A DNA stretch of 64,000 nt from Candidatus Intricatilinea gracilis (GTDB lineage: Bacteria > Pseudomonadota > Gammaproteobacteria > Burkholderiales > Burkholderiaceae_C), in assembly GCA_016702605.1 (NCBI GenBank), contig JADJDQ010000008.1, positions 28,722 through 92,721 on the forward strand. The letters run 5' to 3'. Positions 42,595-51,747 of the stretch are shown piece after piece. The position numbers and the translations under genes are program-made. Positions within the stretch are counted from its first letter, which is position 1; each line of letters starts with the position of its first letter. A model generated the notes under the pieces. That model was given only the letters and a program-made list of their open reading frames with translations. It was not told the DNA's origin and searched no databases.

Positions 42595-43440
42595 ATGGTT
42601 GCGATGCGTAAGGTGCTGGTTGTCGATGACGACCCCGTGGTTGGCAAGAGTTTCAACCGTGTTCTGACCGCCAAGGGCTACGCGGTGATCACCGCTCACA
42701 ACGCCGCCGAAGCGCTCGAACAGATGCGCACCGCCGACGTCGACCTGCTCATCACCGACATTCGTATGCCGGGCATGAGCGGCCTCGAACTGGCCGAAGC
42801 CGTCAAGGCGCGCAAGCCCTGGACGCCCATCATGATCGTGACCGGCTACGGCACCGAGGCCGACGAAGCCCGTGCCCGCGCCGCCGGTGTGACGAGCTTC
42901 CAGCACAAGCCGATGTCGCCCGAGATGATCGAAGGCTGCACGGCCGAAGCGATCGCGGCGCCGCGCCAGAGTGCCCCGGCCAAGTTGGCAACCGAAGCCG
43001 CCCCGGAACAAGCAGTCGAAGCCGACAAGAGCAGCAGCCGCATCCGCAACGTGGCGCTCTTCGCCGCCGCACCCTTCATCGGCCTGGCCTACGCGCTCTT
43101 CCTGCCGGTGGTCGGACTGGTGGCGCTGGCCTGGTTCGGTGCCAACCGGTTGGTGACGACTGACGAAGGCCGCGCCAACCTGAAGTTCGCCGCCATGCTG
43201 CTTGCCGCGCCGCTGATCGGTCTGGCCTTTGCAGTGTTCGCACCGCTCGCCGGTCTGGCTACCCTGACCTGGTTCGCGGTCAAGGCCCTGGCCGCCCGGC
43301 CTGCGGTGCGCTTCGTCGCCATGACGCTGGCCGCCCCCTTCATCGGCCTGGCCTTCTTCGTGGTCGCCCCGGTCGCCGGCTTCGTCGCCCTGCTCTGGAC
43401 CGCCGGTCAAGCCTTGACGAATGGCAAGCAAGCCGCCTGA
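42595..43440 (+). CDS. Receiver domain fused to three tandem hydrophobic repeats
   Basis: A 281-residue paralogue of the preceding protein. REC domain: DDD at 11-13, Asp55 in LITDIRMPGMSG, Lys in FQHKPMSPE. After a linker with KSSSRIRN come three hydrophobic modules at about 157-186, 203-232 and 246-274, each of the form AAP(F/L)IGLA(Y/F)...(P)(V/L)(V/A)G(L/F)..L.W. Two are close to those of the second receiver, one is extra. No output domain is seen. GGAG lies 6 nt before the ATG, and its own sigma-54 promoter precedes it. The cytochrome genes follow on the same strand and may be co-transcribed. Confidence 0.85.
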   Translation: MVAMRKVLVVDDDPVVGKSFNRVLTAKGYAVITAHNAAEALEQMRTADVDLLITDIRMPGMSGLELAEAVKARKPWTPIMIVTGYGTEADEARARAAGVTSFQHKPMSPEMIEGCTAEAIAAPRQSAPAKLATEAAPEQAVEADKSSSRIRNVALFAAAPFIGLAYALFLPVVGLVALAWFGANRLVTTDEGRANLKFAAMLLAAPLIGLAFAVFAPLAGLATLTWFAVKALAARPAVRFVAMTLAAPFIGLAFFVVAPVAGFVALLWTAGQALTNGKQAA

Positions 43441-43513
43441 GGTAACAATCTTAAGAAACCGCCTGACCTGCGACAAATCAAGTTCAGACGCCACTTGCTA
43501 GCATCCCTCGCGT

Positions 43514-43545
43514 CGCCACCGAAAGGTTTCAGGCCTTCGGTGGCG
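43514..43545 (+). other. Hairpin between the third receiver and the cytochrome gene
   Basis: CGCCACCGAA (43514-43523) and TTCGGTGGCG (43536-43545) form a perfect 10-bp stem ending 32 bp before the cytochrome ATG. No T-run follows, so it may be an attenuator or an mRNA-processing or stabilising structure. Confidence 0.5.
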
Positions 43546-43577
43546 ATGCCCTGTAGGACGGATGCATCGGAAACGTG

Positions 43578-44908
43578 ATGAGAACAAGATACCTCCCCGG
43601 CCGTTTGGTGCCATGGGCCTCGAACCCGGGTTTCGTGATCTCGGCGCTGATCTTCCTGGCTTTGCTGATATTGACCCCACGCCAGGTCTTGGCCGCTGAC
43701 GACGAGTTTTCAGACGAAAGCCTGGCCTGCCTGAAGTGCCACGACAAGCCAGATCTCGTCAAGAAACTCGAAGACGGCAAGACCTTGTCGCTGCACGTGT
43801 CGGGCACCGACTACCAGGCCTCGATGCACAAGAAGCAGGATTGCACCGACTGCCACTCCGACCTCGACGACAAGACCCTAAGTTCAAGCAGTACGACGAC
43901 GGCATCCACGCCGCCCTCATCAAGGCTGGCAACGACAAGGCGCCGCTGTGCGCCAGTTGCCACAACGCACACACCCAGGCGTCGGTCAAACTGCTGGCGC
44001 CGATCGAACAGACACCCTGCGCGAATTGCCACGACAAGATCTTCGAGGCCTATCGCGCCGACGTACACGGCCTGGAACGTGTCGCCAAGGGCAAGAAGGC
44101 GCCGATCTGCGCCGATTGCCACCAGGCGCATGACGTGACCGCGGCCTCGCTCGGCGACGGCATCAAGGACAGCTGCCTCGGTTGCCACAAGGACGCCGTC
44201 GTCAAACACAAGGACTGGTTGCCCAACACCGGGCTGCACTTCGAAGCCATCTCGTGTGTGGCCTGCCATGCACCCGATGCCGACCGGCGTGTGAACCTGC
44301 GACTGGTCGACGGCAATACCAACAAGCAGCTGCGCGAGAAGTCCGGCGTGCCGCAGTTCGCCCTGCGCGCCTCGGGTGCCGACAGTGCCAATCTGGGTCT
44401 GGACGAACGCGCCCTCATGAGCCTGCTGACCCAGTTCGGCCAGGACGGCGGCGCCGGCGGCAAGGTGATGGTGCGCGGCCGGCTCGAGGTCAAGTCGGGC
44501 GTGCAGGCGCACCAGCTCAGCGAGAAGGAAAAGGCCCTCAAGGACTGCGACACCTGCCACAAGGCCGGCGCCGAGCCCTTCCAGAGTGTGTCGATCACCA
44601 TTGCCGGCGCCGACGGTCGGCCACTGCGCCACGCGGTGCAAAAGGACGTGCTGAGCTCACTCACCGCGCTCGAATCGGTGCGCGGCTTCTACGCCATCGG
44701 AAGCACCCGCATCAAGTTGCTCGACTGGCTGCTGCTGCTCGCGGTGACCGGCAGCATCGCCGGTGCACTCGGACACATGACGGTCAAGCGCCTGTTCAAG
44801 GGCACACGCGAGCGCCGTGCGGCCGAAGAGGCCCAGGCCCGTGCCGCCGCGGCGGCTCAGGCGCCAGCCACCGGCAACGACAGCGCCAGCAGCAACGAGG
44901 TGAAGTGA
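43578..44908 (+). CDS. Eight-heme c-type cytochrome, membrane-anchored, with a one-base frameshift
   Basis: Once repaired, about 443 residues. The N-terminal part has a signal/anchor (FVISALIFLALLIL) and two CxxCH sites (CLKCH 51-55, CTDCH 89-93). The frame then breaks at 43876-43878: reading ACC-CTA leads to nonsense, while one more C gives KTPKFKQYDDGIH and an open frame to 44908. The second part has six more CxxCH sites (CASCH, CANCH, CADCH, CLGCH, CVACH, CDTCH), then a C-terminal transmembrane helix (LLDWLLLLAVTGSIAGAL) and a charged Ala-rich tail. It is a periplasmic electron carrier, paired with the cytochrome b 2 nt downstream. The break is in a short C-run, so a sequencing error is quite possible. 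Confidence 0.87.
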
Positions 44909-44910
44909 GC

Positions 44911-45567
44911 ATGCAAAAGATCTACATCAACCCGCTTCCGGTACGCATCTGGCACTGGATCAACGCCGTCGGCTTCGTACTGCTCATCGTCACCGGCCTG
45001 CAACTGCGATACGTCGGGCAACTGGGCCTGATGTCGTTCCAGGCCGCCGTGCAGTGGCACAACTGGATCGGCTTCGTGGTGATCGCCAACTTCTTCATCT
45101 GGCTGGGCTTTCACCTGTTCACCGACAAGATCAAGGTCTACCACCCCGAGCTGAGCCCCAAGAAGTATTACCAGCAGACCTTCAAGCAGATGCAGTTCTA
45201 CGGCTACGGCATCTTCCGCGGCGAACCCAACCCGCACCACGCCGACGCGTACCGCAAGTTCAACCCGCTGCAAAGCATGATGTACCAGATCGTCATGATG
45301 ATCCTGGTGCCGGTGCAGTGCATCACCGGTGTGCTGCTGTGGGACGTGACCCGCTTCGCCCCGGCGGTCGAGATGCTCGGCGGCGTGCGGGTGGTCGACA
45401 CCGTGCACGTGCTGATCTTCATCTTCTTCAGCAGCTTCATCTTCATCCACGTTTACCTGTCGAGCCTGGGGCATACCCCCTCGGCGCACTTCAAGGCCAT
45501 GTGGACGGGCTACGAAGAGGTCGAGGACAGCCACGAGGCTGGCGCTCAAACCACCGGCAAGGCCTGA
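44911..45567 (+). CDS. Membrane cytochrome b (b561/FdnI-like) partner of the multiheme cytochrome
   Basis: A 218-residue integral membrane protein with four main hydrophobic segments. Candidate heme-b histidines are in RIWHWINA, QWHNWIGF, LGFHLF, TVHVLIF and FIHVYL. The pattern PLPVRIWHW...FVLLIVTGLQL is that of the cytochrome b/b6 domain found in formate dehydrogenase, Ni-Fe hydrogenase and thiosulfate reductase gamma subunits. It would exchange electrons between the quinone pool and the periplasmic multiheme cytochrome encoded 2 nt upstream. GAGG precedes the ATG. A terminator follows at 45603. No catalytic dehydrogenase or reductase subunit is adjacent. Confidence 0.87.
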   Translation: MQKIYINPLPVRIWHWINAVGFVLLIVTGLQLRYVGQLGLMSFQAAVQWHNWIGFVVIANFFIWLGFHLFTDKIKVYHPELSPKKYYQQTFKQMQFYGYGIFRGEPNPHHADAYRKFNPLQSMMYQIVMMILVPVQCITGVLLWDVTRFAPAVEMLGGVRVVDTVHVLIFIFFSSFIFIHVYLSSLGHTPSAHFKAMWTGYEEVEDSHEAGAQTTGKA

Positions 45568-45602
45568 TCCGGCAGGCCTGCTCGCGAGGCAGGCACGAGA
45601 CA

Positions 45603-45628
45603 ACGGGGCGCCACGCGCCCCGTTTGTT
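45603..45628 (+). terminator. Terminator of the cytochrome operon
   Basis: ACGGGGCG and CGCCCCGT form a perfect 8-bp stem with a 5-nt loop, followed by TTGTT. It lies between the convergent cytochrome b and NtrC-type genes. Confidence 0.75.
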
Positions 45629-45656
45629 CTCGGGTGGATCGATCAGGCCGCCGTGC

Positions 45657-47132
45657 TCACGTCGGGGCGACCTCGTCGCCAGGCTCGTCGGACTCGGCGC
45701 CGTCGGCTCCGGTATCGCGCACGCGGATGCCGTATTTCTTCATGAGCGCCTGGAAGTTGGTGCGCTGCATGCCGGTCTCTTCGGCGCTGCGGGTCACGTT
45801 GGAGCCGTTGCGCTTGAGCGTTTCGAGGATGAACTGGCGTTCGATGTCCTCGACCGACTTCTCGCGGGCGATCTTCTTGGCCAGCTTGAGGTCTTCGCTG
45901 GTACGTGGCACGTCGACGCCGGCAGGTGCTGCCATCTCGACGATGCTGCTCAGGTTGCTCTGGCGGATGACGTTGTCCGACGCCAGGATGACGGCGCGCT
46001 GCATCACGTTTTCGAGCTCGCGCACATTGCCGGGCCAGTCGTAGTGGGTGAGCACACTCATGGCGCCGTCCGAGATCTCGGCCATCGGCTTGCCCAGTTC
46101 GCCGCAGACACGTTTGAGGAAGTGAAAGGCCAGCGCCGGGATGTCCTCGCGCCGCTCACGCAGCGGCGGCGCATGGATCGGGAAGACGTTGACGCGGTAG
46201 TACAGGTCTTCGCGGAAGTGGCCCTCGGCCACCATGGCCTTCAAGTCCTTGTTGGTGGCGGCCACCAGGCGCACGTTGGTGGTCTGCACCGCCGTGGCGC
46301 CAACCGGGCGGAACTCGCGCTGCTGGATCACCCGCAGCAGCTTGGCCTGGGTGGTGAGCGGTATGTTGCCGAACTCGTCGAGAAACAGCGTGCCCTCGTT
46401 GGCGATCTCGAACATACCGCGCTTGGTGGCCACCGCGCCGGTGAAGGCGCCCTTGACGTGGCCGAACAGTTCACTCTCGAGCAGGTTCTCGCTCAGCGTG
46501 TTGCAGTCGACGGTGACGAAGGGGTGGTCCTTGCGCAGGCTGTTGAAGTGCACGGCGCGCGCGATCATCTCCTTGCCGGTGCCACTTTCGCCGGTCACCA
46601 GCACCGTGCTGTTGGTCGGGGCACATTTGGCGATGAGGCGAAACACCGCCTGCATGGCCGGGCCCGCGCCCACGATGTTCTCGAAGTGATACCGCGCGTT
46701 CGACGCACTCTCGGCCGGGTCACTTTCACTCAGCAGACGGCGGTGCTCGAGCGCCCGCTGCACCACGCGCTGCAGTTCTTCGGGGTCGAAGGGTTTGGGC
46801 AGGTAGTCGAAGGCGCCGAGTTTCATGGCCTTGACTGCCGTGGTGATCTGCGACAGGCCCGTCACCATGATCACGTCGATGTCGGGGTGGCGTTCCTTCA
46901 CCTGCTGCAGCACTTCGAGCCCGTCCATCTTGGGCATCATGATGTCGAGCACGACGAGGTCGTAGGGCTGCTGCTCGATCAGGCGCAGTGCCTCGGCGCC
47001 ACTTTGCGCCGCGTCGACCTTGCAGGCGGCACCGTCGAAACCACCGCTGGCCGGTGTGGCGGCCGCGATGATGCGCTTGCAGCTACGGATGACGATGTCT
47101 TCGTCGTCGACGATCAGGATCCTGACACTCAT
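45657..47132 (-). CDS. NtrC-family sigma-54-dependent response regulator
   Basis: A 491-residue activator with three domains. The REC domain (Asp63 in LVVLDIMMPKMDG) contains an unusual insert of about a dozen residues after helix 1 (ATPASGGFDGAACK). The AAA+ domain has Walker A GESGTGKE (181-188), the sigma-54-contacting GAFTGA (228-233), and FLDEFGNIPL. A Fis-type helix-turn-helix ends the protein (NVTRSAEETGMQRTNFQALM). It overlaps the histidine kinase gene by 4 nt, so they are a pair. Two sigma-54 promoters in the facing operon are its probable targets. Confidence 0.93.
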   Translation of the reverse strand: MSVRILIVDDEDIVIRSCKRIIAAATPASGGFDGAACKVDAAQSGAEALRLIEQQPYDLVVLDIMMPKMDGLEVLQQVKERHPDIDVIMVTGLSQITTAVKAMKLGAFDYLPKPFDPEELQRVVQRALEHRRLLSESDPAESASNARYHFENIVGAGPAMQAVFRLIAKCAPTNSTVLVTGESGTGKEMIARAVHFNSLRKDHPFVTVDCNTLSENLLESELFGHVKGAFTGAVATKRGMFEIANEGTLFLDEFGNIPLTTQAKLLRVIQQREFRPVGATAVQTTNVRLVAATNKDLKAMVAEGHFREDLYYRVNVFPIHAPPLRERREDIPALAFHFLKRVCGELGKPMAEISDGAMSVLTHYDWPGNVRELENVMQRAVILASDNVIRQSNLSSIVEMAAPAGVDVPRTSEDLKLAKKIAREKSVEDIERQFILETLKRNGSNVTRSAEETGMQRTNFQALMKKYGIRVRDTGADGAESDEPGDEVAPT

Positions 47133-48793
47133 GGCTGGGCAATGGTGGCCGTGGCGGCCGCGGCGGCACTGGGGGTGGATGATTCGTGATGCCCATCGGC
47201 CAGCGGCGGCTGGGTCGGCAGCAGCACATGGAAGGTGGTGCCTTCACCGACCGCGCTGTCGACCTTGATCTGGCCGCCGTGCGACTTGACGATGCCGTAA
47301 CTCACCGACAGGCCCAGGCCCGTGCCCTTGCCCACCTCCTTGGAGGTGAAGAAGGGGTCGAAGATGCGCTGCATATTGGCCTCGGGTATGCCACAACCGG
47401 TGTCGGAGATGGTGAATTCGACCATGGGTGGCGTGTCGGCAAACGCCGGGTCGGCGCCGTGATCGACCATGCGAGTGTGCACGGTGACGCGCCCGGCCCC
47501 CTCGATCGCCTGGGTGGCGTTGACCAGGATGTTGAGCACCACCTGCTTGATCAGGTCCGGGTCGCACCACACCTGTGGCAAGTTGGGGTCGAAATCGGTG
47601 GTGATCTCCACGTCCTGCAAGGTGGCGGGCCGGTCGACAAAACGCACCACGTCGCCGATCAGGGCATTGAGGTCGATGTGCGCCTGGCTCGGCACCTTCT
47701 CGCGTGCGAAGTCGAGCAGCCGGCGGATGATGCTGGCGCAGCGGCGTGTTTCACTGATGACGAGGTCGAGGTCTTCGGCGTCGTCGCTGCCGTCGGGCGC
47801 CTTCTTGCGCAGCAGCGAGGTGAAGGTCAACACGCCGGTAAGCGGGTTGTTCAGCTCATGGGCAATGCCCGAGGCCAGCAGGCCGATGGAGGCCAGTTTT
47901 TCGCCCTGCGCCACCTCGGCCTGGGCGGCACGCAAGGCGGCGGTACGCTCCTCGACCTTTTGTTCGAGCGTTTCGACCAGGTCGTGCAACTCGTGCATCG
48001 AACCGCGCAGCGCCGTGCCCATGTGGTTGAACGAGGTAGCCACGTGGCCGAACTCGTCGTCGCTGCGCACCGGAATGCGGTGCTCGAGCTCACCGTCGGC
48101 GATCCGTTTGGCGCCGCCGTCCAGATCACGCAAGGGCACGTAGATCAGCCTCTGCAGCAACAAGCCTACCCCCACCGCGACCACTAGAACGATCAAGGCC
48201 GACACACCGTAGATGAACAAGGCATGGCGTTCGAGAATCCTGTCCATGTGGTCGAGTGAATAGGCGATGTCGACGACACCCAGCACCTTCTGGCTGGCCG
48301 GGTGCTCGTGGCACTTGGCGCTGCTGCAGGTCGGCTCGTTGCGGATCGGCTCCATGGCGGCCAACAAGCGACGGCCGTCGCTGCCCTGGGTGATGCGCCA
48401 ACGTTTGTCGTCGCTCACGTGTTCGAGCGGCTGCTTGGTCTTGTGGCAGGCGACGCAGGGTTCTTCCTGCTGCTCGATCGAATAGCCCGTCTCGGAGCGT
48501 TTGTTCGAGTGGATGATGGTGCCGTCTGCGGTCAGCACCCGCACCCGTTCGATGCCGGCCTGGCGGCCGATGTCCTCGATGATCTTTTCGGCGATCTCGC
48601 GCTGGTTGATCATCATCGCGTAGCGTGTGCTCTTGACGATGAGCTCGGCCACCTGGGTCACATGGCGCGAGATCTCGGCCTGCAGATGGTCCTGCTGATG
48701 TTTGACGATGAGCCAAGGCAGCAGCGCCATCACCGGCAGCAATGCCAGGACGAGATAGAGGCTGACCTTGCGTTTGAGTTGATTGCGAAACAT
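47129..48793 (-). CDS. Sensor histidine kinase with c-type heme motifs in its sensor domain
   Basis: A 554-residue membrane kinase. TM1 is at about 11-30 and TM2 at about 191-213, with a periplasmic domain between. That domain carries CVACH (113-117), a standard c-heme site, and CSSAKCH (156-162), a CxxxxCH variant. HAMP follows (VPLRDLDGGAKRIADGELEHRI), then a coiled coil, the HisKA box with His312 (GLLASGIAHELNNPL), and a C-terminal ATPase (VLNILVNATQAI, DTGCGIPE, GTGLGLSVSYGIV). The covalent heme would sense redox state or a gas. The start at 48793 is chosen for the membrane-anchor N-terminus (MFRNQLKRKVSLYLV); the frame is open to 48928. Confidence 0.92.
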   Translation of the reverse strand: MFRNQLKRKVSLYLVLALLPVMALLPWLIVKHQQDHLQAEISRHVTQVAELIVKSTRYAMMINQREIAEKIIEDIGRQAGIERVRVLTADGTIIHSNKRSETGYSIEQQEEPCVACHKTKQPLEHVSDDKRWRITQGSDGRRLLAAMEPIRNEPTCSSAKCHEHPASQKVLGVVDIAYSLDHMDRILERHALFIYGVSALIVLVVAVGVGLLLQRLIYVPLRDLDGGAKRIADGELEHRIPVRSDDEFGHVATSFNHMGTALRGSMHELHDLVETLEQKVEERTAALRAAQAEVAQGEKLASIGLLASGIAHELNNPLTGVLTFTSLLRKKAPDGSDDAEDLDLVISETRRCASIIRRLLDFAREKVPSQAHIDLNALIGDVVRFVDRPATLQDVEITTDFDPNLPQVWCDPDLIKQVVLNILVNATQAIEGAGRVTVHTRMVDHGADPAFADTPPMVEFTISDTGCGIPEANMQRIFDPFFTSKEVGKGTGLGLSVSYGIVKSHGGQIKVDSAVGEGTTFHVLLPTQPPLADGHHESSTPSAAAAATATIAQP

Positions 48794-48942
48794 CGAGCTG
48801 CGCCGACCTGCGGGCTGACGCCGACCTGGTCGATGCGACTGTAGGCGCCCAACCTCGTCGCCAGACATGGCACAGGTCAAGACAAGACCACATCGCCCCG
48901 GCGACAACACCGTCGGGGCCGTGTGCACCCGAGGCGCCGCGC

Positions 48943-50907
48943 TCAGTCCTGCGCCAGCACTTTCAGGATCGCCTCGCCGTAGGCGTCGAGCTTCTTGGCG
49001 CCGACACCGCTGATCTCGGCCAGATCGGCCAGACTTCCGGGCTGGCGCGCAGCCATTTCGGCGAGTGTGGCGTCGTGGAAGATGACGTAAGCCGGAAAAC
49101 CATGTTCGCGCGCCACCTCGGCGCGCCAGGCACGCAGCGCCAGGTAACGCGCCTCGCCAGCCACGCCCAGTTCGATCGGCGCTGCCGCGGCCTTGCCGGT
49201 CTTGCCCGCGGCGACCTTGGCACCGCTCTTGAGCCGGCTGCGGCTGCGCGCCGAGCCGGTCGACTTGCCTTCGGCCGGCTTGCGCAGCAGCACACCCAGT
49301 TCGCCCTTGAGCACGGCGCGCGCGCTGTCGGTCAGCGCCAGGGTGTTGTATTCACCTTCGGCCATCACGTGGCCCTGGGCCACCAGCTGACGCAACACGG
49401 CGCGCCAGTGCGCCTCGTCCAGATCAGTGCCGCAGCCGAAGGTCGACAGGCTGGCGTGGCCGTACTGCGTCACCTTGTCGGTCACCTTGCCGCGCAACAC
49501 GTCGATCAGATGGCCGGCGCCGAAGCTGCGTGCACCGTGGTTCTGCAGGCCGTGCTGGGTGAAGCGGTAAATGCAGCTCAGCAGCTTGCGCGCCGGTTCG
49601 GTGGCGTCCCACAAGGCGGGCGGGTTCAGGCAGTTGTCGCACAGGTTCTGCGGCGGCGTGCACGGGGCGCCAGCCTCGCCGAAGTAGGCCAGCAGGCGAA
49701 CGCGGCGGCAATCGGCCGCCTCGGCCAGGCCGAGCAGTGCGTCGAGCTTGCCGCGCTGCACCCGCTTGAACTCGTCGCCGGCCGGGCTCTCGTCGATCAT
49801 GCGGCGCTGGTTCACCACGTCGGCCAGGCCGTAGGCCATCCAGGCGTCGGCGTCCTGGCCGTCGCGCCCACCGCGGCCGGTCTCCTGGTAATAGGCCTCG
49901 ATGTTCTTGGGCAGATCCAGGTGCGCGACGAAACGTACGTCGGGTTTGTCGATGCCCATGCCGAAGGCGACGGTGGCGACCATCACCAGGCCTTCCTCGC
50001 GCAAGAACCTGTCCTGATGGCGGCGGCGCTGCTCGGCCTCCAGCCCGGCGTGATAGGCCAGCGCCGGGATGCCTTCGCCGCTCAGCCAGGCCGCCGTCTC
50101 GTCCACCTTCTTGCGGCTCTGGCAATAGACGATGCCGGCGTCACCCTCATGCTCGTCGCGCAAAAAGCGCAGCAACTGGGCGCGCGGGTTGTCCTTTTCG
50201 ACCACCGCGTACTTGATGTTGGGCCGGTCGAAGCTCGAGATGAAGACACGTGCATCTTGCAGCTGCAGCCGTCCGATGATGTCGGCGCGGGTGTGGTCGT
50301 CGGCCGTGGCGGTGAGTGCCACACGCGGCACGCCGGGAAACTGCTCGTGCAGCAGGCCGAGCTGCAGGTAGTCCTCGCGGAAGTCGTGGCCCCACTGGCT
50401 GACGCAGTGCGCCTCGTCGATGGCGAACAAGCTCAGCAGCCCGCGTTCATGCAGCGAGGTGAGCATGGCCAGGAAGCGTGCGTTGGTCACCCGCTCGGGC
50501 GCGGCGTAGAGCAGCACCAGCCGGCCCGACATCAGCTCGCGTTCGACGCGTTGCGCCTCGTCACTCGTCAGGCTCGAATTGAGAAAGGCGGCGTGCACAC
50601 CGGCTTCTTCGAGCGCGCCGACCTGGTCGTGCATCAGCGCGATGAGCGGGCTGACGACCAGCGCCACCCCCTGCTGGCGGCGATGGCGCAGGATGGCCGG
50701 CACCTGGTAACACAGGCTCTTGCCACCACCGGTCGGCATGAGCACCAGGGCGTCACCACCGCCGGAGACATGCTCGACGATGCCCTCCTGCGCGCCGCGA
50801 AAGGCGCCGTAGCCGAACACCTCGGACAGGATGCCACGCGCCTGCACGACCAGCTCGGGCGCGAAGGATGAGTGATGCGGCGCGGGAGCCTGGGCCAATG
50901 TGGTCAT
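48943..50907 (-). CDS. recQ: ATP-dependent DNA helicase RecQ
   Basis: A 654-residue 3'-5' helicase for recombination and fork repair. Walker A is MPTGGGKS (57-64) and the helicase box DEAH (164-167) lies in FAIDEAHCVSQWGHDFREDY. The second RecA lobe has GIVYCQSRKKVDETA and QETGRGGRDGQDA. The RQC zinc site is in CRRVRLLAYFGE and CTPPQNLCDNC, and an HRDC domain ends the protein (DLAEISGVGAKKLDAYGEAIL). A Lys/Ser-rich linker precedes HRDC. The open frame extends far upstream, but MTTLAQAPAPHH at 50907 gives the family N-terminus. Confidence 0.95.
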   Translation of the reverse strand: MTTLAQAPAPHHSSFAPELVVQARGILSEVFGYGAFRGAQEGIVEHVSGGGDALVLMPTGGGKSLCYQVPAILRHRRQQGVALVVSPLIALMHDQVGALEEAGVHAAFLNSSLTSDEAQRVERELMSGRLVLLYAAPERVTNARFLAMLTSLHERGLLSLFAIDEAHCVSQWGHDFREDYLQLGLLHEQFPGVPRVALTATADDHTRADIIGRLQLQDARVFISSFDRPNIKYAVVEKDNPRAQLLRFLRDEHEGDAGIVYCQSRKKVDETAAWLSGEGIPALAYHAGLEAEQRRRHQDRFLREEGLVMVATVAFGMGIDKPDVRFVAHLDLPKNIEAYYQETGRGGRDGQDADAWMAYGLADVVNQRRMIDESPAGDEFKRVQRGKLDALLGLAEAADCRRVRLLAYFGEAGAPCTPPQNLCDNCLNPPALWDATEPARKLLSCIYRFTQHGLQNHGARSFGAGHLIDVLRGKVTDKVTQYGHASLSTFGCGTDLDEAHWRAVLRQLVAQGHVMAEGEYNTLALTDSARAVLKGELGVLLRKPAEGKSTGSARSRSRLKSGAKVAAGKTGKAAAAPIELGVAGEARYLALRAWRAEVAREHGFPAYVIFHDATLAEMAARQPGSLADLAEISGVGAKKLDAYGEAILKVLAQD

Positions 50908-51201
50908 GAAGGCGTGATGGTAACGACCGGGGTCTACAGTAGCCGCTGATGACGGGCGCAAGGCGCCCGCAGGGACTTCCAGCCCGCTGCAGTGGACTAC
51001 GCCATGGCCGGTGTGTGCAGATCCGGCGCGGCGTGGCACCCTCTTTCGGGTGATCTCGCCAGCGCACAGATCACGGCCTTGCACCCGGGGCCATGCGGCA
51101 CAATTCCTCACCAATTCGCCCCCGTGCCCGCACGCCGTCACCCGGTTGTCGCGCCACACCTTCCACACGCCATCTGCCCTGCGGGGTACCAGAGGTAAGC
51201 C

Positions 51202-51747
51202 ATGGCCTCCGTCAACAAAGTCATCCTGATCGGCAACCTCGGACGCGACCCCGAGGTGCGTTACACGCCCAACGGCGCGGCCATCTGCAATGTGTCGATC
51301 GCCACCACGCGCAACTGGAAGAGCAAGGACAGCGGCGAGCGCCAGGAAGAAACCGAATGGCACCGCGTTGTCTTCTACGACCGCCTGGCCGAGATAGCCG
51401 GTGAGTACCTCAAGAAGGGCCGGCCGGTCTACGTCGAAGGCCGCCTCAAGACCCGCAAGTGGCAGGACAAGGAAGGCAAGGACAATTACACCACCGAGGT
51501 GATCGCCGACCAGATGCAGCTGCTCGGCGGACGCGAAGGTGGCGGCGGAGGTGGTGAGGCCGAGGAAGGTGGCGGCTACAGCGGCGGCGGCGCGCGCAGC
51601 GGTGGCGGCGGGTCGTCCTACGGCGCCGGGCGCGAGAGCCGCGGCGAACCCGAGGCCCGCCCGCCTCGTCCGGCGCCGCAGCGTCCGGCTCCGGCGCCCA
51701 AGGCGGCGACCGGCTTCGATGACATGGACGACGACATCCCGTTCTAA
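51202..51747 (+). CDS. ssb: Single-stranded DNA-binding protein
   Basis: A 181-residue SSB. The OB-fold is residues 1-115 (MASVNKVILIGNLGRDPEVRY, EWHRVVFYDRLAEIAGEYLKKG, YVEGRLKTRKW). A Gly/Arg/Pro-rich flexible linker follows, and the acidic protein-recruiting tip DDDIPF ends the protein. AGAGG precedes the ATG. The 294 bp upstream, shared with divergent recQ, hold no other gene. Length and all parts are normal. Confidence 0.97.
   Translation: MASVNKVILIGNLGRDPEVRYTPNGAAICNVSIATTRNWKSKDSGERQEETEWHRVVFYDRLAEIAGEYLKKGRPVYVEGRLKTRKWQDKEGKDNYTTEVIADQMQLLGGREGGGGGGEAEEGGGYSGGGARSGGGGSSYGAGRESRGEPEARPPRPAPQRPAPAPKAATGFDDMDDDIPF

Noticed and set aside
43480..43500. A sigma-54 promoter directly before the cytochrome gene (TTGCTA -12-like)
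   Set aside because: The required GG 10 nt upstream of the GC is absent.
45054..47189. A 711-codon plus-strand frame across the cytochrome b end and the NtrC gene
   Set aside because: It crosses a terminator and is antisense to a complete sigma-54 activator.
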